A DNA stretch of 64,000 nucleotides from Harmonia axyridis (taxonomy: Eukaryota; Arthropoda; Insecta; Coleoptera; Coccinellidae), in NCBI RefSeq assembly GCF_914767665.1, contig NC_059501.1, positions 4,466,501 to 4,530,500 of the forward strand, written 5' to 3'. Positions 11,000-23,340 of the stretch are shown one piece after another. Position numbers and translations under genes: made by a program. The notes under the pieces were generated by a model. The model was not told the DNA's origin and did no database searches. It worked only from the letters and a program-made list of their open reading frames with translations. The first letter of the stretch is position 1, and each line of letters opens with the position of its first letter.

Positions 11000-13330
11000 T
11001 GCCATGTTTTGGTTCCGTCGGAATTTAGTAGAATGTAGAGTGAAATCGGTCTTCCTTCGGGTGTATTTTGACGTAGGAACGTCATATATTACATGTAATA
11101 TATAGCGGAACGGTTGTTCTTGAAACTGTTTGTATATACCGCGATATTCAACCTCTGCATTTGTGTCCTATGGGACTATGTGATACATCTTTGCTGTCAA
11201 CAATATCAAATCGTTCCAAAGCTCTTGAATTCGCCTCATACTCGGTTGTGTGAGTTTTTTCTGATTCCGTGATGAGTACGATGAGATAAATTTCTAAACA
11301 AACACATGATCGTCAATAATAAAATTAAGGAGTGGAGAAAAATAAATATAATATATAAGATGATTAATTAATAATAATGAGATTCTAGTCCTCAAAATAT
11401 GATGATTTTGCCCAATTATTATACGGATTTTGCTAGTTTCCGAAATACCAGATGTTTGAAGTTTAAATATGGAATTTGGATTTGAGAAATAATTGTTTAT
11501 GTTTTCATTATATTTCTAGATGAAATTTGTCAATTTTAATTTTTTTTATTAGAATTTACAATTTGAACTCTAATGTAGCATTTCTAATGAAAGCTGCAAT
11601 TTAAACTTTTTTGTGTTTAGTAAATCAAAATAAATTATTTTTTGGCTGAACTATGAGTAGGTGAAATATTAGAAAGCCTATCATCCTACAAATTGTCTCT
11701 TGTTATTTTCATATAATTCAAGTGGTTATCTGCTTCTAAAAGCAAAATTCTATAAATTCAGTAACAATTTCATTCTCTGATGAGAAACAATAACAAATTA
11801 AAAATAAAAAACCTCAAAGTGAATGTTCAATCGTTCATCACATTTGCGGCTTCTTCTGTTTTCTGTCGTAATTCCAGTAGATACTATATTTTTTCTTTGT
11901 ACCTACTCATGCCTCCATTCGCAACCAAATTGAAAAATCCAAAGGTTTGAAATCAGTACCTCTCGGTGGCTATGCAAACCCAGTTCCAAGTCTAATCTAT
12001 GAATGAATGAAATTAATTAAACCTTCTAGAAGACACTAAATCTATAATCGCTCGAGTTACATTAATCCAACTAGAGTTACTTTTTTTCTAGTAGGTACTT
12101 TACGCATTTCAATATATATTTTTATGACAAAATATTTTATTATTACAATATTTTTTTATTAGAATATACTTCAGCCGAAACAAATATTTGTTTTGATTTA
12201 ATTAACACAACAAATTGTAGTTAGCATTCTACATTAGCAAGGAAAACGAAAATTGCCTACTTTCAAAAAGAAATTGTAAAATTTCGAAAATCAAAAACCT
12301 TGAAACACCCGATATCTCAGAAATTAGTATTATTTGTAACATAAATTATACAGATTTTATCTACAATTGATGACTTCACATTGTTAGACCTAATAAATGT
12401 TCAGTTACTTTCTTGTCACACATTTTAATCTTTTTTCTGAATGAAACGAATATTACTGACTACACTAAATGAAATTGGGTGTACTAGATAAGCATTTGTT
12501 ACGAATATTTCACTCTGTATGTTGTCATCACTGAACAAAATAAGAAGAATAAACCTTTGTTTCATTCAGAAAATAAAATTGAGCCTGAAATAAAAGTGTA
12601 GAATATTAATATTTCCCTAGAAAATTTAATTTAATAGTAATAATAAATTAATTATTTTACGGAATTTCTAATGACTAAATATTTCTTAAATTCGCATTAT
12701 TATTTACGAGTATATCAATAAATATCGCAATCTGGGAGATATCATTTCGAGTTTATTAATATTAAAAAGAAGTGTTTCCAATATTTTGGAATGTTTTTCT
12801 GCGTAGTTAAGATACAAACACATGGAATGAAGATGTTGAAAATATAAACATGAACGGTTATTGTGTATATATGCCAATTATTATTAATGCGAGGTTGTTT
12901 TGTTGATTGGTTTCTATTTTGATTCGATTATTTTTGAATTAACTTTTAGTTTTCTTGTGTATGAAAAAGTGAAACAAAAAATCTTTTTTAATAGGAGAAA
13001 ATATTGCTATTGTCATTTTTTTACGTAGTACCTAGATATATAAACTGAAAGCGGTTGTCTCGAAGTGGCGAGTAATTTGAATACTGGAGAGAATAAGAAA
13101 AAGGGTCAGAATTATAAAAGGGATGTTCAGTGGTAAATCGATAAGATTCAATTTTGAACCAATTATTTGTAATGTAATTTAAAAATATGGTCATAATAAT
13201 TTAACATTTTCATCGCTTCAGCACACATTATTTCAACTCCAAAAGGAATAGAAGATATATTTTTTTATTCGATATCGTTAAACACATTTACGTTTTACGT
13301 AAAAAAATTGAGCCTTGTGAAGAAACCTAA
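11000..13330. other. Intron 5' part, no recognisable element
   Basis: AT-rich and free of coding potential. From 11000 to 12000 it shows no transposon end or strong repeat and could hold intronic regulatory sequence. No individual site is convincing. Confidence 0.4.
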
Positions 13331-14250
13331 TCACAGATGACGTTCAAAATGCTTATGAGTTGTGGAACGGCCAGAAGGGGGGTTTGGGGTTGTAGCCCCC
13401 CATATAGAGATACAATAATTCCGAATTTTTTCAATGTTGATTTTCTGACATTGCAAATAGAATTCAATCTATGTTTTATTATGAATTATTATGAGTTGTC
13501 TAGTTCAGCCCCTCCAACCAAATAAGTCTAAGCCACTGCTCATGAGTACTGAAACCAGTTGTATATGTTAATGTAGCTCGAAAAAAAAAATCGATAACCT
13601 TTTATATGTATAGAATTTATAGACTAATATGCTGAACAAAAAATTCACTTTGTCGTAGTTTTATCTATTTTATTAATATTTCTTTGTTATTTCAATATAA
13701 GCTTGATATTATTAGTGAAGGAAATGATTTATCTTATGTGAAATCTATAGCGCCTATCAATTGATTTCTTGTTTCACAGTGTTCTTGAACACAAACTAGT
13801 CTCTATGAAAAAAAATCGACTATAATTCATAATTTTTTTTCTATTATCGATATCTACGAATATCCGACCTGTAGTTATTCAGATCGCGAGATATGGCAGA
13901 TGTATCTCACTTCTCGATATGCTTCAGCTTCACTTTCAGAGATATATTGCCTTTGTTATGATTAATGTTATAATTAGAGCTACCGTACCTGTTAAAGCGG
14001 CGCGGATGCTGTATCATTAAATCCCAACCCATGATCTTTATTGATGTTCCTTTGGTCAGTTATTCTCGCTGCTGATGTTTGGGGAATGTTGTCTTTTGAG
14101 TCTGATTCGCCTGGGGCAAATTTAAAATATAATTGAGGTGATTCGTTGAGAATTTCCGATTGGTGAATTGTATATTCTAGATTTATAAATATCTTGATTT
14201 TGCCCAATATTCCTTATCGCTGGTTGTAGAGGTACCGCCGGATGTTTAAT
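13330..14250. other. Intron stretch with a diverged repeat island
   Basis: The G-rich phrase GGGGTTTGGGGTTGTAGCC near 13379-13400 is of a type often seen in dispersed repeats. The rest is AT-rich with no exon. The open frames here are short and lack motifs. Confidence 0.3.
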
Positions 14251-14401
14251 GTTTATATACGGATTTAGTTTTTATTTGTTTGTATAATTTTATTTATTTC
14301 AACCTTCAATTCATACCTTCTTTACATAATCAATTATGGTCATGATAGTTGAAATAAATAAAATAATACAAAAAAAATAAAAATTAAATCCGTATATAAA
14401 C
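14251..14401. repeat. Foldback, about 54-bp arms
   Basis: The left arm begins GTTTATATACGGATTTA and the right arm ends TAAATCCGTATATAAAC, with a 45-base loop. Both arms carry ATAAATAAAAT-type phrases next to TTCAAC/GTTGAA. It is a small foldback MITE or an AT-rich hairpin. Confidence 0.75.
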
Positions 14402-14416
14402 TTTAAAAATCCGTAT

Positions 14417-14442
14417 AGTCTTACCTATATATAGGTAAGACT
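14417..14442. repeat. Perfect 26-bp palindrome
   Basis: AGTCTTACCTATA followed by its exact complement TATAGGTAAGACT. It lies 15 bases beyond the foldback at 14251-14401, and CCGTATA recurs on the near side, so it may be part of the same element. Confidence 0.85.
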
Positions 14443-15521
14443 TTCACTACAAGAATTTATATACGAGACTTTCAAAACTCCTCTAGATAATGTACCGAAA
14501 TTATCTAAAATTACAAAGATTTATGCAAAATCAACAAAAAATATAAAGAGCAAGTTTGCTAAATAAATATTATTATAAAAAAACTGATATCGACAGAAAA
14601 AATCACAAAACTTAACTGAACCCACTTAATTTAACCAAAGTAATATCTACTAATACAAAAGTAATAATGATTATAATTTCCGAAATCATTTTATTAAGTT
14701 TTTACAATTTTTTTTGTACAATTTGTAATTTTACGTATTTTGATGACGGCATGAGGATTGCCGATTCCAATTTAGTAATTTACAATAAAATAATATCAAA
14801 AAGCGTTGTTCTACAAAAAAGTTACACTTATTTGATTCAAGTAACTTTAGTAGTGATTGAGTTATTATTTGCTTCTAAAAAGTTCAATGAATTTTAATTT
14901 TATGAAAAATTTTAAAATGCTCACGATTTAATTCGATATATTCAATAATACCTATTGATATCAAACAATTTTTGTCTTCCACAAAGAATTTTTTTTGGTC
15001 TAAATTAGCTGTTTTTTAAAATTTTTCCTCTCGTAATCTCATAACACTTTATTCACCCGATACAATCTTAAGGGTCGTTTTCTTGAATATTAAAAACAGA
15101 GGGTAATTGATCAGGATAACGAAAAATATATAGCTCAACCATTTTGCCGAGCTGTCAGTTTTCAAAAACCATGAAATAATATTAATTTTGTATTTAAAAA
15201 TTCAAAACACAAGCTTTAATTGCAACTTGGTCGATATTCTTATGTAGCTCTCCTTTAGTTCAATATTAAAAATTTCCTTTAGATTATTTTTTATAGGCTT
15301 CTAATTATTGCTGTCAAAAATTTGAAAGAAATTTATCTTTTTAAGATAAGACTAATTGTAGATAGCTAATAATAATACAATTATAGTGGATGATACACTA
15401 AAAAAAATACTTTCAAATTTGATGTACTTATGTAAGAATTGCAATCAATATAAAAATATCTCCTTCAACCAAATAAAAAGAAATGTAATTCATTTTTATA
15501 AACGGATTATTATTTATAAAA
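14443..15521. other. Intron stretch, nothing recognised
   Basis: Very AT-rich, no exon. The 76-residue frame at 14667-14897 is AT-driven and lacks motifs. Confidence 0.35.
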
Positions 15522-15581
15522 AAAATAAAACGAAGTAATTTCCACTATGTTAACATAGTGGAAATTACTTCGTTTTATTTT
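15522..15581. repeat. Perfect 60-bp palindrome
   Basis: Two 30-base arms meet at GTT/AAC (left arm AAAATAAAACGAAGTAATTT..., mirrored exactly). Beyond the perfect core the similarity continues imperfectly for about 20 bases on each side (TTATAAATAATAATCCG against TTATAATGAATTTCCG). Confidence 0.9.
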
Positions 15582-16667
15582 ATTTATAATGAATTTCCGC
15601 CAAGTAAGGACCGAATCCATTAAATATGGATTATTATTTGTTATAATTATTCCTAAATAATTTCGAGAGAATTAATTTAATATAACTTAAATAGGGAAAA
15701 TAAATAGAAATGGATATGGAAGACATTTATTGATCGAGATATACATTATTACTGTCAATAGCATCAAAATAAATATTTGAAATTTTGGTTTTATAGAACT
15801 CGAAAAATTCAGATAAGATCGAATTGAAACTTAGATAGTAGTAAAATAATGACTTCATAGCTTATACGGAATTTGGTGGAGATCTTTTCACTATGAGATA
15901 ACCAAATTTTGTTTTGGAAGTTGGTTTGCGATATCAATATTTTTCTCCACATTGTAAAACTGATTGATAAAAATAGCTTCATAGCTACATCATCATGAAT
16001 AATCTGGAGAAAATTACGTAGAATATAACTTTTTTCCCCAATCAGATTATTAACGTTATTAACGAAATTTGTCATTTTAATCACATAAAGCTGATAAATC
16101 TAATGGAAGTACTTACGATCATAACAATTAGTAGCCTCTACAATCGGAAACTGCAACAAGCCATCAGACAAAGTGAGCGGACCTAGGTATCGTTAAATTT
16201 GCGAAATGTCCTAGTGATTACCAGACCGCAAATGCAAATAAACACAGTGTGAAGTCAATTGCTCTGCCAAAATCCTCCATTGTCGGTTTTGAGTTTGGTA
16301 CAATGCAAGGCAAAGACCGCTATGGTGTTAATTTCAGTAAATGTTTCCGGTTGACGTGATTATAGGTATTTTTGAGGTGATTATTTCGTTATGAAGGTCT
16401 CAGTTTGGATTTATCGATTTATTTTCGAATAATATTCTCTAATTTTTAAGAGGGGTTCCTATATAGGAGGTACAAATGAAAATGACAGATGACAGTCCTA
16501 TAAATATGGGTCCGCAAACTTTTGTTTCCGAGAAGTTTGTTTTTTTTTCTAATTTATTTATCATAGTATCTTCCTTTCACAAGATATTCAACTTAAATTT
16601 GGCATAAATATTCCAATTTAAATTTTTCATCATGTGATAGGTACGCTAATTTTGAATGTAAATCTAC
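15582..16667. other. Intron stretch, nothing recognised
   Basis: AT-rich to 16080, then somewhat GC-richer at 16130-16330. No exon or transposon end was found. The minus-strand frame 16084-15809 has no family features. Confidence 0.35.
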
Positions 16668-16915
16668 AGGGTGACCGCTTCTTTCCTTCAGAATTTTTTT
16701 TGGTGCACCACTGACAGTTTAGAGAAGGTTGAAAAAAAGTTTTGGTTCAGTACCACACTTTTTGGTTTCGTGTAGTTTTGTCGATTTCGAGAAAATATTT
16801 CAAACGGTTCTCTGCCTCTCGTAATCCTCAGGAAAATCGAAATTATTATACACTGTGTCCGTAAAGTATGGAACAAATTCATTTTTAGCTAAACCGACCA
16901 TTTCAAGAAATCATC
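16668..16915. mobile_element. Truncated foldback ends
   Basis: TACAGGGTGACC at about 16668 looks like one terminus of a CAGGGTG-type foldback. A TA followed by CACTGTGTCCGTAAAGTATG from 16856 matches the first 60 bases of the 4770-5678 and 17897-18658 elements and then stops. Both are solo ends. Confidence 0.65.
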
Positions 16916-17159
16916 GCTTGGAGTTTGTTTTCTTAATTCCTGATTTATTTAGGTATTCATCTCAATATATTTCGAGTTAATATGAAACGTTGATTCACTA
17001 TGGGACATAAGAAATGCGTTCTTTGTGGAGAATCTCGCGAATTGAGTAAAATATCGTATCACTGATATGTTTCAATTTTCGAGCACCTTATGTCAAATTT
17101 GATAGTTCATTTGCTTACCGAAAATGACATATGCTCCCTCTATCTATGTTTATTACTCT
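16916..17159 (+). mobile_element. 3' half of the 556-bp TIR repeat
   Basis: Colinear with 37030-37262: it includes TTTAGGTATTCATCTCAAT, AAGAAATGCGTTCTTTGTGG, GCGAATTGAGTAAAATATCG and the end TCTATGTTTATTACTCT. The short frame after ATGGGACATAAGAAA encodes KKCVLCG, a CxxC motif that hints at a former zinc-binding domain. Confidence 0.75.
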
Positions 17160-17896
17160 GAGGAATTTAGTCTATAAATGTCAGTATATACATATTATAG
17201 AGTTTGAATATTATCCACCTATCTATTCCTTCACATCCTGTACACTTCTAATTTCCACCAAAAACAAATATTTACGTATCCTACGGCCAGAATGGAGGAT
17301 TTAACACCGGCAATCCCTAAATACCCTTTCGCGTGTTGAAAACGTGCAAGTTGAACAACTCATTAACACAAAGAGGGAATATTTCATGAAGTAAATGAAC
17401 CGAATGACTTTAAATGACATAATTTCAGTATTGATAAAGATCCCCTTCGAAGGGAATTGGATTCCTGCTACTAAATTAATGAGGTTAGATCCAGATCGGC
17501 ACACACAATCTAATTTACGGAGTTCTAACGCCTTTTGTTTCAACTCCAGTTGATGGGGAGTTGAAAAAAAAATTGATTTCTTGAACGAGGAAGTTCATTT
17601 TTGTAGATCTAATTGATGATAATACTCGTAGGTAGATTGTTTTGTAGGTATATGATTTCAAAGTGACTTCGTTTTCCTTTTAACGTTCACAGCCTCATAT
17701 ATAAGAAGATTATATCTACAGGGTGGCCTATATAAAAGAGTCGAGTTTTTCTAGAAAACCATCTGAAACTCTTGAGTGGCAATAGTACTACTTTTTGTGA
17801 TGAATAAAAAAGTACATATATGCAATCCTTATCAATTTTCGCTATGAATTGGTATAATAGTATCTACCTAAACTGAGCTTACTAACTGGATCTATA
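17160..17896. other. Intron stretch
   Basis: No exon. CAGGGTGGCCTATATAAAAG at 17719 is another solo CAGGGTG-type terminus. Nothing else is recognisable. Confidence 0.4.
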
Positions 17897-18658
17897 CACT
17901 GTGTCCGTAAAGTATGGAACAAATTTACTTTTAGCTAAACAGGCCATTTTGAGAAATAATCCTGAAGCACGTCGATTTTTTATTTTAATTTGCCGTATTT
18001 TAAAATGATAATCTAATATACAGGGTGAATTACTTTCGAGCAATGACGTCACCGTCATTTTTTTCAAATAGAACACCCCCATTTTGTCCCAATTTTTCTA
18101 TTACTCTAGTTGACCTGATCCCAAAAATGTATCACATGTTGATTTCAATTGGTACAGGATGGGCAAAATACAATAGTTTTGTATTTGCTCATAAAGTAAC
18201 GCGTAACATTCTTTATTAGTTAAGTTAACAATATTATTAAAAATACTATCTAAAAATGTAACAAACTACAGGGTGTTACATTCAAACCAATTGCCGCTAG
18301 ACAATAAGTATTTTTGATAATATTGTTAATTTAACTGATAAAAAATGGTAAGCGTAACTTTATGAGCACACACAAAACTATTGTATTTTGTCCACCCTGT
18401 ACCAATTGGAATCAACATTTGATATATTTTTGGAATCAGCTCAGCTAGAGTAATCCGAAAATTGAGACGAAATGGGGGTGTTCCATCTAAAAAAAAATTA
18501 CGGTGACGTCATTACTCGAAAGTCATTCACCCTGTTTATTAGATTATTATTTCAAAATACGGTAAATTAAAATGAACAATCGACGTGTTTCAGGATTATT
18601 TCTTGAAATGGCCTGTTTAGCTAAAAATTAATTTGTTCCATGCTTCACGGACACAGTG
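17897..18658. mobile_element. Foldback element, 762 bp (same family as 4770)
   Basis: Flanked by TA on both sides. Ends are CACTGTGTCCGTAAAGTATG and its inverted partner near 18640-18658. It shares the inner CAGGGTGAATTACTTTCGAG layer and the CAGGGTGTTACATTC core with the 909-bp element, but one inner arm is deleted around 18245. There is no transposase. Confidence 0.87.
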
Positions 18659-19114
18659 TATAAATTCACCAGATCTTAGTAGGGTCTCTAGAAAGTATTT
18701 ATCAATACCAACATAATAAAGTTTCGAACGATAAAAGCTGCTTTCGCCCCGTTGTGCCCGAAGTATACCCCACGGCCTAACACAAGTGTCAGTTGTCATT
18801 GTTTAGTCGGGTTGAACTACTCGATGACTAGGCACTTCTGCCATCACTGGGGTGGAATACACCTCTTCAAAGCTATAACCGTCTTTCCTCCATTATTGAA
18901 TGTGTTGTTATGATAACACTTATTAGATGGATCCGCGCTGTTCTCAAATATTTTCGATAAACAGTCAGCTGCCCCCGTTGTGCCTATTAGGTTAATATAC
19001 CAATATTATTCCATTTGGCACTTTGGGTCGCAGAAGGCAATTCACAGGTCGTCGATCTTCCGTGTTTTTCACTTTGTGTTGTTTCTTAGGAAATGCCATA
19101 CTGACTTGAACCTC
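18659..19114. other. Intron stretch, GC-moderate
   Basis: It shows no transposon signature and no exon. Short frames on both strands have no motifs. Confidence 0.35.
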
Positions 19115-19394
19115 AGAGCAATAAACATAGATGGAGGAAGCATTTTGGCCATTTTCAGTAAGCAAATTTTGTCCCCAACATGAACTATCAAATTTGACAT
19201 AAAGCGCGCGGAAATGAAAAGTATTAGGGATACGATATTTCACTCAATTCGCGAGTTTCTCCAAAAAGAACGCACTTCTTATGTCCTATAGTGAATCAAC
19301 GTTTTATATCAACTCAAAATATATTGAGATGAATACTAAAATATATCAGAAATTCAAAAAAACTTCAAGCCTCCTAAACGACTCGAAACAACTG

Positions 19395-20593
19395 GAGGGT
19401 GTTTTTTTAGAGCTATAGAACTTTAAATTGCAATAAAACAACGACGGATTATGCGATTGACATGAATTTTATTTATCCGCAAGATAATCTTGTGGCATTA
19501 CATTTTAAATATGATTTCTGGCATATGACCGCCACGGCTGGCTCGGATGTAATCCAATCTGGACGTCCAATTTTCGATGACTTTTTCCAACATTTGTGGC
19601 CGTATATCGGCAATAACACGGCGAATGTTGTCTTCCAAATGGTCAAGGGTTTGTGGCTTATCCGCATAGACCAATGACTTTACATAGCCCCACAGAAAGT
19701 AGTCTAGCGGTGTTAAATCACAAGATATTGGAGTCTAATTCACAGGTCCAAAACGTGAAATTAGGCAGTCACCAAACGTGTCTTGCAATAAATCGATTGT
19801 GGCACGAGCTGTGTGACATGTTGCGCCGTCTTGTTGGAACCACAGCTCCTGGACATCATGGTTGTTCAATTCAGGAATGAAAAAGTTAGTAATCATGGCT
19901 CTATACCGATCACCATTGACTGTAACGTTCTGGCCATCATCGGTTTTGAAGAAGTACGGACCAATGATTCCACCAGCCCATAAAGCGCACCAAACAGTCA
20001 GTTTTTCTGGATGTAACGGTTTTTTCGACATACACTTGAGGATTAGCTTCACTCCAATTGCTGCAGTTTTGTTTGTTGACGTATCCATTCAACCAGATTT
20101 TGTCGACGATAAAATGGACGTAGTGCGCGATACGTATTCCGCACAGAACCATTATTTTTGAAATAAAATTGCACTATTTGCAACCGTTGTTCAGGCGTGA
20201 ATCTATTCATTTATTTATTTATTTATTTAAGACAAATAGGAATACAAACAGGTAAACCCCAATACAACATTCACAGTTTGACAATTAATATATCATACAA
20301 GATATTGAAATAATGAAAACAAAATTCAAGCTATGCTATGAACTATAAACTAAAATTTAAACATAAAATTATCTGAAAATCATCAGCATACTGAAAAAAC
20401 AAAGGGCAACTTTAATTTTGAAATTAATCATATATCATTTATTATTAATCATGTATCATTTATTATTAATCAATAAATCATGATGAATTGCCAAACCAAA
20501 CTGAGAATGAATCACTTGACAGCTGTTAAATCGGTCGCCATCTTGAACAGTAATGCCAACTTAAAGTTATATACCTCGAAAAAAAACACCCGT
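19395..20593 (-). mobile_element. DD41D Tc1/mariner element, copy A, broken
   Basis: Ends GGGTGTTTTTTTAGAGCTAT and the inverse of TATACCTCGAAAAAAACACC define about 30-base inverted repeats, the right one followed by TA. The minus strand encodes remnants of a DDE transposase (NGYVNKQNC, LWAGGIIGPYFF, WFQQDGATCHTA), interrupted by frameshifts near 19735 and 20030. A 270-bp foreign insertion at 20211-20480 splits the N-terminal part. It is not functional. Confidence 0.88.
20211..20480. mobile_element. Insertion with (TTTA)n end inside copy A
   Basis: Compared with the other copies, the continuous run ...CTATTCATGATGAATTG... is split here by about 270 bases. The insert starts with a TTTA microsatellite (20208-20229) and ends with two 21-base near-repeats containing ATCATTTATTATT. 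An A/T simple-repeat end and an ATCAT-like flank on both sides are compatible with a SINE or LINE tail read on the minus strand, but no family is recognised. Confidence 0.6.
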
Positions 20594-20699
20594 TATATCA
20601 CAATCCGACAACTTAATTTAACCATGTTGGGGACATGTAAAAATTGCGTATACTCACTCTATCTATGTTTATTACTCTATGTATGAAACTATACCCAAC

Positions 20700-21237
20700 T
20701 CAAAAAAAGTTGCAAACGTCACTTAACAAGATTTAGCGCTCAAAAAACAAAAATCAAAAATTATCATTCTCCCGACTTAAAAAAGAAAAATAATAACTCT
20801 ATCGCACAATTCGTTCATTATCCGAGGAAAGTTATTCAGATCGCAGTCCCGTCCTCAATTTCGACGTCAGACGTCGGGACGGTGACTGGAATAAGTTTCA
20901 GGTCGCTGGAACGGAATACATTCCGTGTAACCGAATCAGAAATAATCGCATATCATATAATTCCGAATGGGGTTGCTGAGACGACAATAGAGGGATGAAA
21001 TGCGCCCCAGGGGGAGCCACAATCGCTGGCGGTCCAGATTACACGACTCTGGGCGTATGATATTATGTTAGCGATTCACTACTACGAAATAACTCGATTT
21101 GAATATGGAGGAGAAGATTCGAATCGACTTCTATTACCGGATATGAAGTGGATTCTTCTTGCTGTAGCGAATCGTACGGGCGAAATTTCAGTTATTGTTT
21201 GGTTTGGTGCTATTCTTGAAAATCATATGCAAGAGAA
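20700..21237. promoter_or_regulatory. GC-richer intronic segment, candidate enhancer
   Basis: From about 20820 to 21200 the sequence is richer in G+C, shows no transposon similarity within the window, and contains GACGTCAGACGTC and paired GGAACGGAATACATTCCG motifs. It lies inside the Optix intron. The 72-residue frame 21065-21283 has no recognisable domain. The assignment rests on composition and position only. Confidence 0.3.
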
Positions 21238-21272
21238 TAACAGGCCAATTGAAAAGTCCCCGGTCTATCATG
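21238..21272. mobile_element. Solo irritans-mariner terminal repeat
   Basis: TAACAGGCCAATTGAAAAGT followed by CCCCGGTCTATCAT is the same end as at 21352 and 25759, but no transposase follows for 80 bases before the next copy starts. Confidence 0.75.
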
Positions 21273-21351
21273 AACGAAACTGAACTTTCACATTTTTCTC
21301 AAATGAATTTCTCAAATATGCAGAGAGAGTCTTGAAATTGTACAATAAATA

Positions 21352-22572
21352 ACAAGCCAATTGAAAAGTACCCGGTCTATCATAGTAAAACACATTTTTT
21401 TTTGGCAAAATTCGATTTTATTATTCAACATAGTTGTCTTCGAGGGCGATACAGCGATTATAGCGATCTTTCAACATTTCGATACCATTTTTGCAGTACG
21501 ATTTGTCTTTCGCTTCAAAATAGGCCTCACTTTCGGCGATTACTTCTTCATTGGCGCTCAATTTCTTTCCAAGCATTCTTTTGAGGTTTCAGAACAGGAA
21601 AAAGTGGCTGGGGGCCAGATCTGGCGAATACGGTGGATTCAGAAGCAATTCAAAGCCCAATTCATGAAATTTTGCCATTGTTTTCATTTATTTGTGACAG
21701 CGCATTATCTTGATGAAACAGAACCTTTTTTTTTTCAAATGGGGCCGTTTTTAACAATTTCATCCTTTAAACGATCCAATAGCGCTATATAATAATAGCT
21801 ATTGATTTTCTGGCCCCTTTTGGAGGTAATCAATGAATATTATACCTTGCGCATCCCAGAATAATGATGGCATAACCTTGCCAGCTGACTGTTGTGTTTT
21901 TCCTCGCTTTGGATTCGGTTCATCGTGTGCAGTCCACTCAGCTGACTGTCGATTGTCCGGAGTGAACTGACGGAGCCATGTTTCATCCATTGTCACATAT
22001 CGACGCAGAAATTCAGGTTTATTGCACTTAAACAGCTCAGAATCATTAACACGTTGTTGCTTTTGATCAGTTGTGAGCTCGCACGGCACCCATTTTGCAC
22101 ACAGCTTTGTCATGTACAAATATTCGTGAAAGATATGATGTACACGTTCAAATGATATCTTCACAATGTCTGCTATCTGGATCAACTTCGCTTTACGTTC
22201 ATTCAAAATTATTTTGTGAACTTTTTTGATTTTTTCGTCGGCGACAACATCTTTTGGGCGTTCGCCGTTTTCGGTGCTCATTTCACCACGTTTAAATTTA
22301 GCATACCAATCAATGATGGTTGATTTTGCGTCAACTGTATTTCTTCCCTTCAAAGCAATTTTCAATCAGCATAAGAAATTCTTTTTTTCCATCTTTTTTC
22401 AAATAAAAAAAGTTTGCTACACTAACAACGCAATATCTCACAAACTAATTGTCGGACTGCTGTCAAATTTTTACACGTATCATTTTAAGGTTGGTATCAA
22501 CTGAAAATCATATGGATTCAATTCTAGCACCGCCATCTGTGCATCAGACCGGGGACTTTTCAATTGGCCTAA
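21352..22572 (-). pseudogene. Irritans-type mariner, copy 1, broken transposase
   Basis: A 1221-bp element with TA on both sides and inverted repeats of about 28 bases (CCAATTGAAAAGTCCCCGGTC type). The longest minus-strand frame (22365-21799, 188 residues) covers the end of the paired helix-turn-helix region (STIIDWYAKFKRGEMSTENG), the WVP linker, and the first catalytic Asp in TMDETW, then SAGKVMPSLFWDAQGIIFID. The rest, with the second and third Asp, is frameshifted. The N-terminus (KEFRVLIKY-type) is damaged near 22365. Full mariner transposases are about 345 residues; this copy cannot make one. Confidence 0.88.
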
Positions 22573-23340
22573 TACATGAAAAATGGTTCGTTATCGAAAA
22601 TAATAAGTCAAACACAAAATTAACAAGACGATAAAACTTCGACTACGATCTTCATGTTTAAACCATGAATCAAGCGCATGATATCGGGTAAATTTATTCG
22701 GTTTCCGGTTCATTATTTCTCTCTAACACCCCCCATAAGCTCCCAAGAATAACACGGGGACTAAGTCCGTCGGTTTTAGACGCACAAGAGCTGCAAATCC
22801 TTGACCGACCCCTTGTTATTTTTACCCTGCTTTGGACTCGGCAGTCTAGGAACGGCCGAGATCAAGTCTGACGTTAAATTTGTCCGGTCCGCAATAATCG
22901 GATCAGTAGAGTATCGCTGGAAGTTCCAGAGATGACCAGCTCGGCCTAGAAGATCAGAAAAGCAGAGTGGGGATCAGAAGGGAAGTTTGTACAGTGCATC
23001 CCATTTTGGGTGAGACAGCCAGGTTTCTCGCTTGTTATTTAAGATAAAGCCTTGCGGTTTTCACGTTCCTGTCCTACTTTTTCGTGAAACTCAAGATGGC
23101 CTAATCAGATTTTGCATAACTGTTTCCGTTCAAGAGATACAGGGCGATTTTGGAAATTGATACTTTTCGGACATCTCCTTCATCTCCGAAGTTATTACAA
23201 ATAATGCTTAGGTAAAAACTACGTCTGAATCAGAATTCTGCGTAGAAGCCAGTGGCGTACTCAATATTTTTTTCGGGGTATGGTTTTGAAGATTCAACAC
23301 AAACCTATATTTATTTTAATGGAACACCATGTATATCATT
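22573..23340. other. Intron stretch, GC-moderate
   Basis: 22640-23100 is GC-richer than its flanks without a recognisable element. From 23142 a CAGGGCGATTTTGG terminus and, at 23320, ACACCATGTATA may bound a small diverged element. No exon is visible. Confidence 0.35.

Larger units (their letters stand above)
19115..20678 (-). mobile_element. 556-bp TIR repeat interrupted by a DD41D element
   Basis: The outer parts, 19115-19394 (starting AGAGCAATAAACATAGAT) and 20594-20678 (ending TCTATGTTTATTACTCT), are the two ends of one reverse-oriented copy of the repeat seen complete at 36707-37262. The DD41D element at 19395-20593 sits between them, with loss of the central part of the host repeat. 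Confidence 0.75.

Noticed and set aside
10411..11085. Long minus-strand frame across Optix exon 1
   Set aside because: It is the antisense shadow of a strongly conserved coding exon and has no protein features of its own.
19462..20161. Several plus-strand frames in DD41D copies (also at 28256, 30303 and 56885)
   Set aside because: They repeat in every DD41D copy only because they are the antisense of the transposase.
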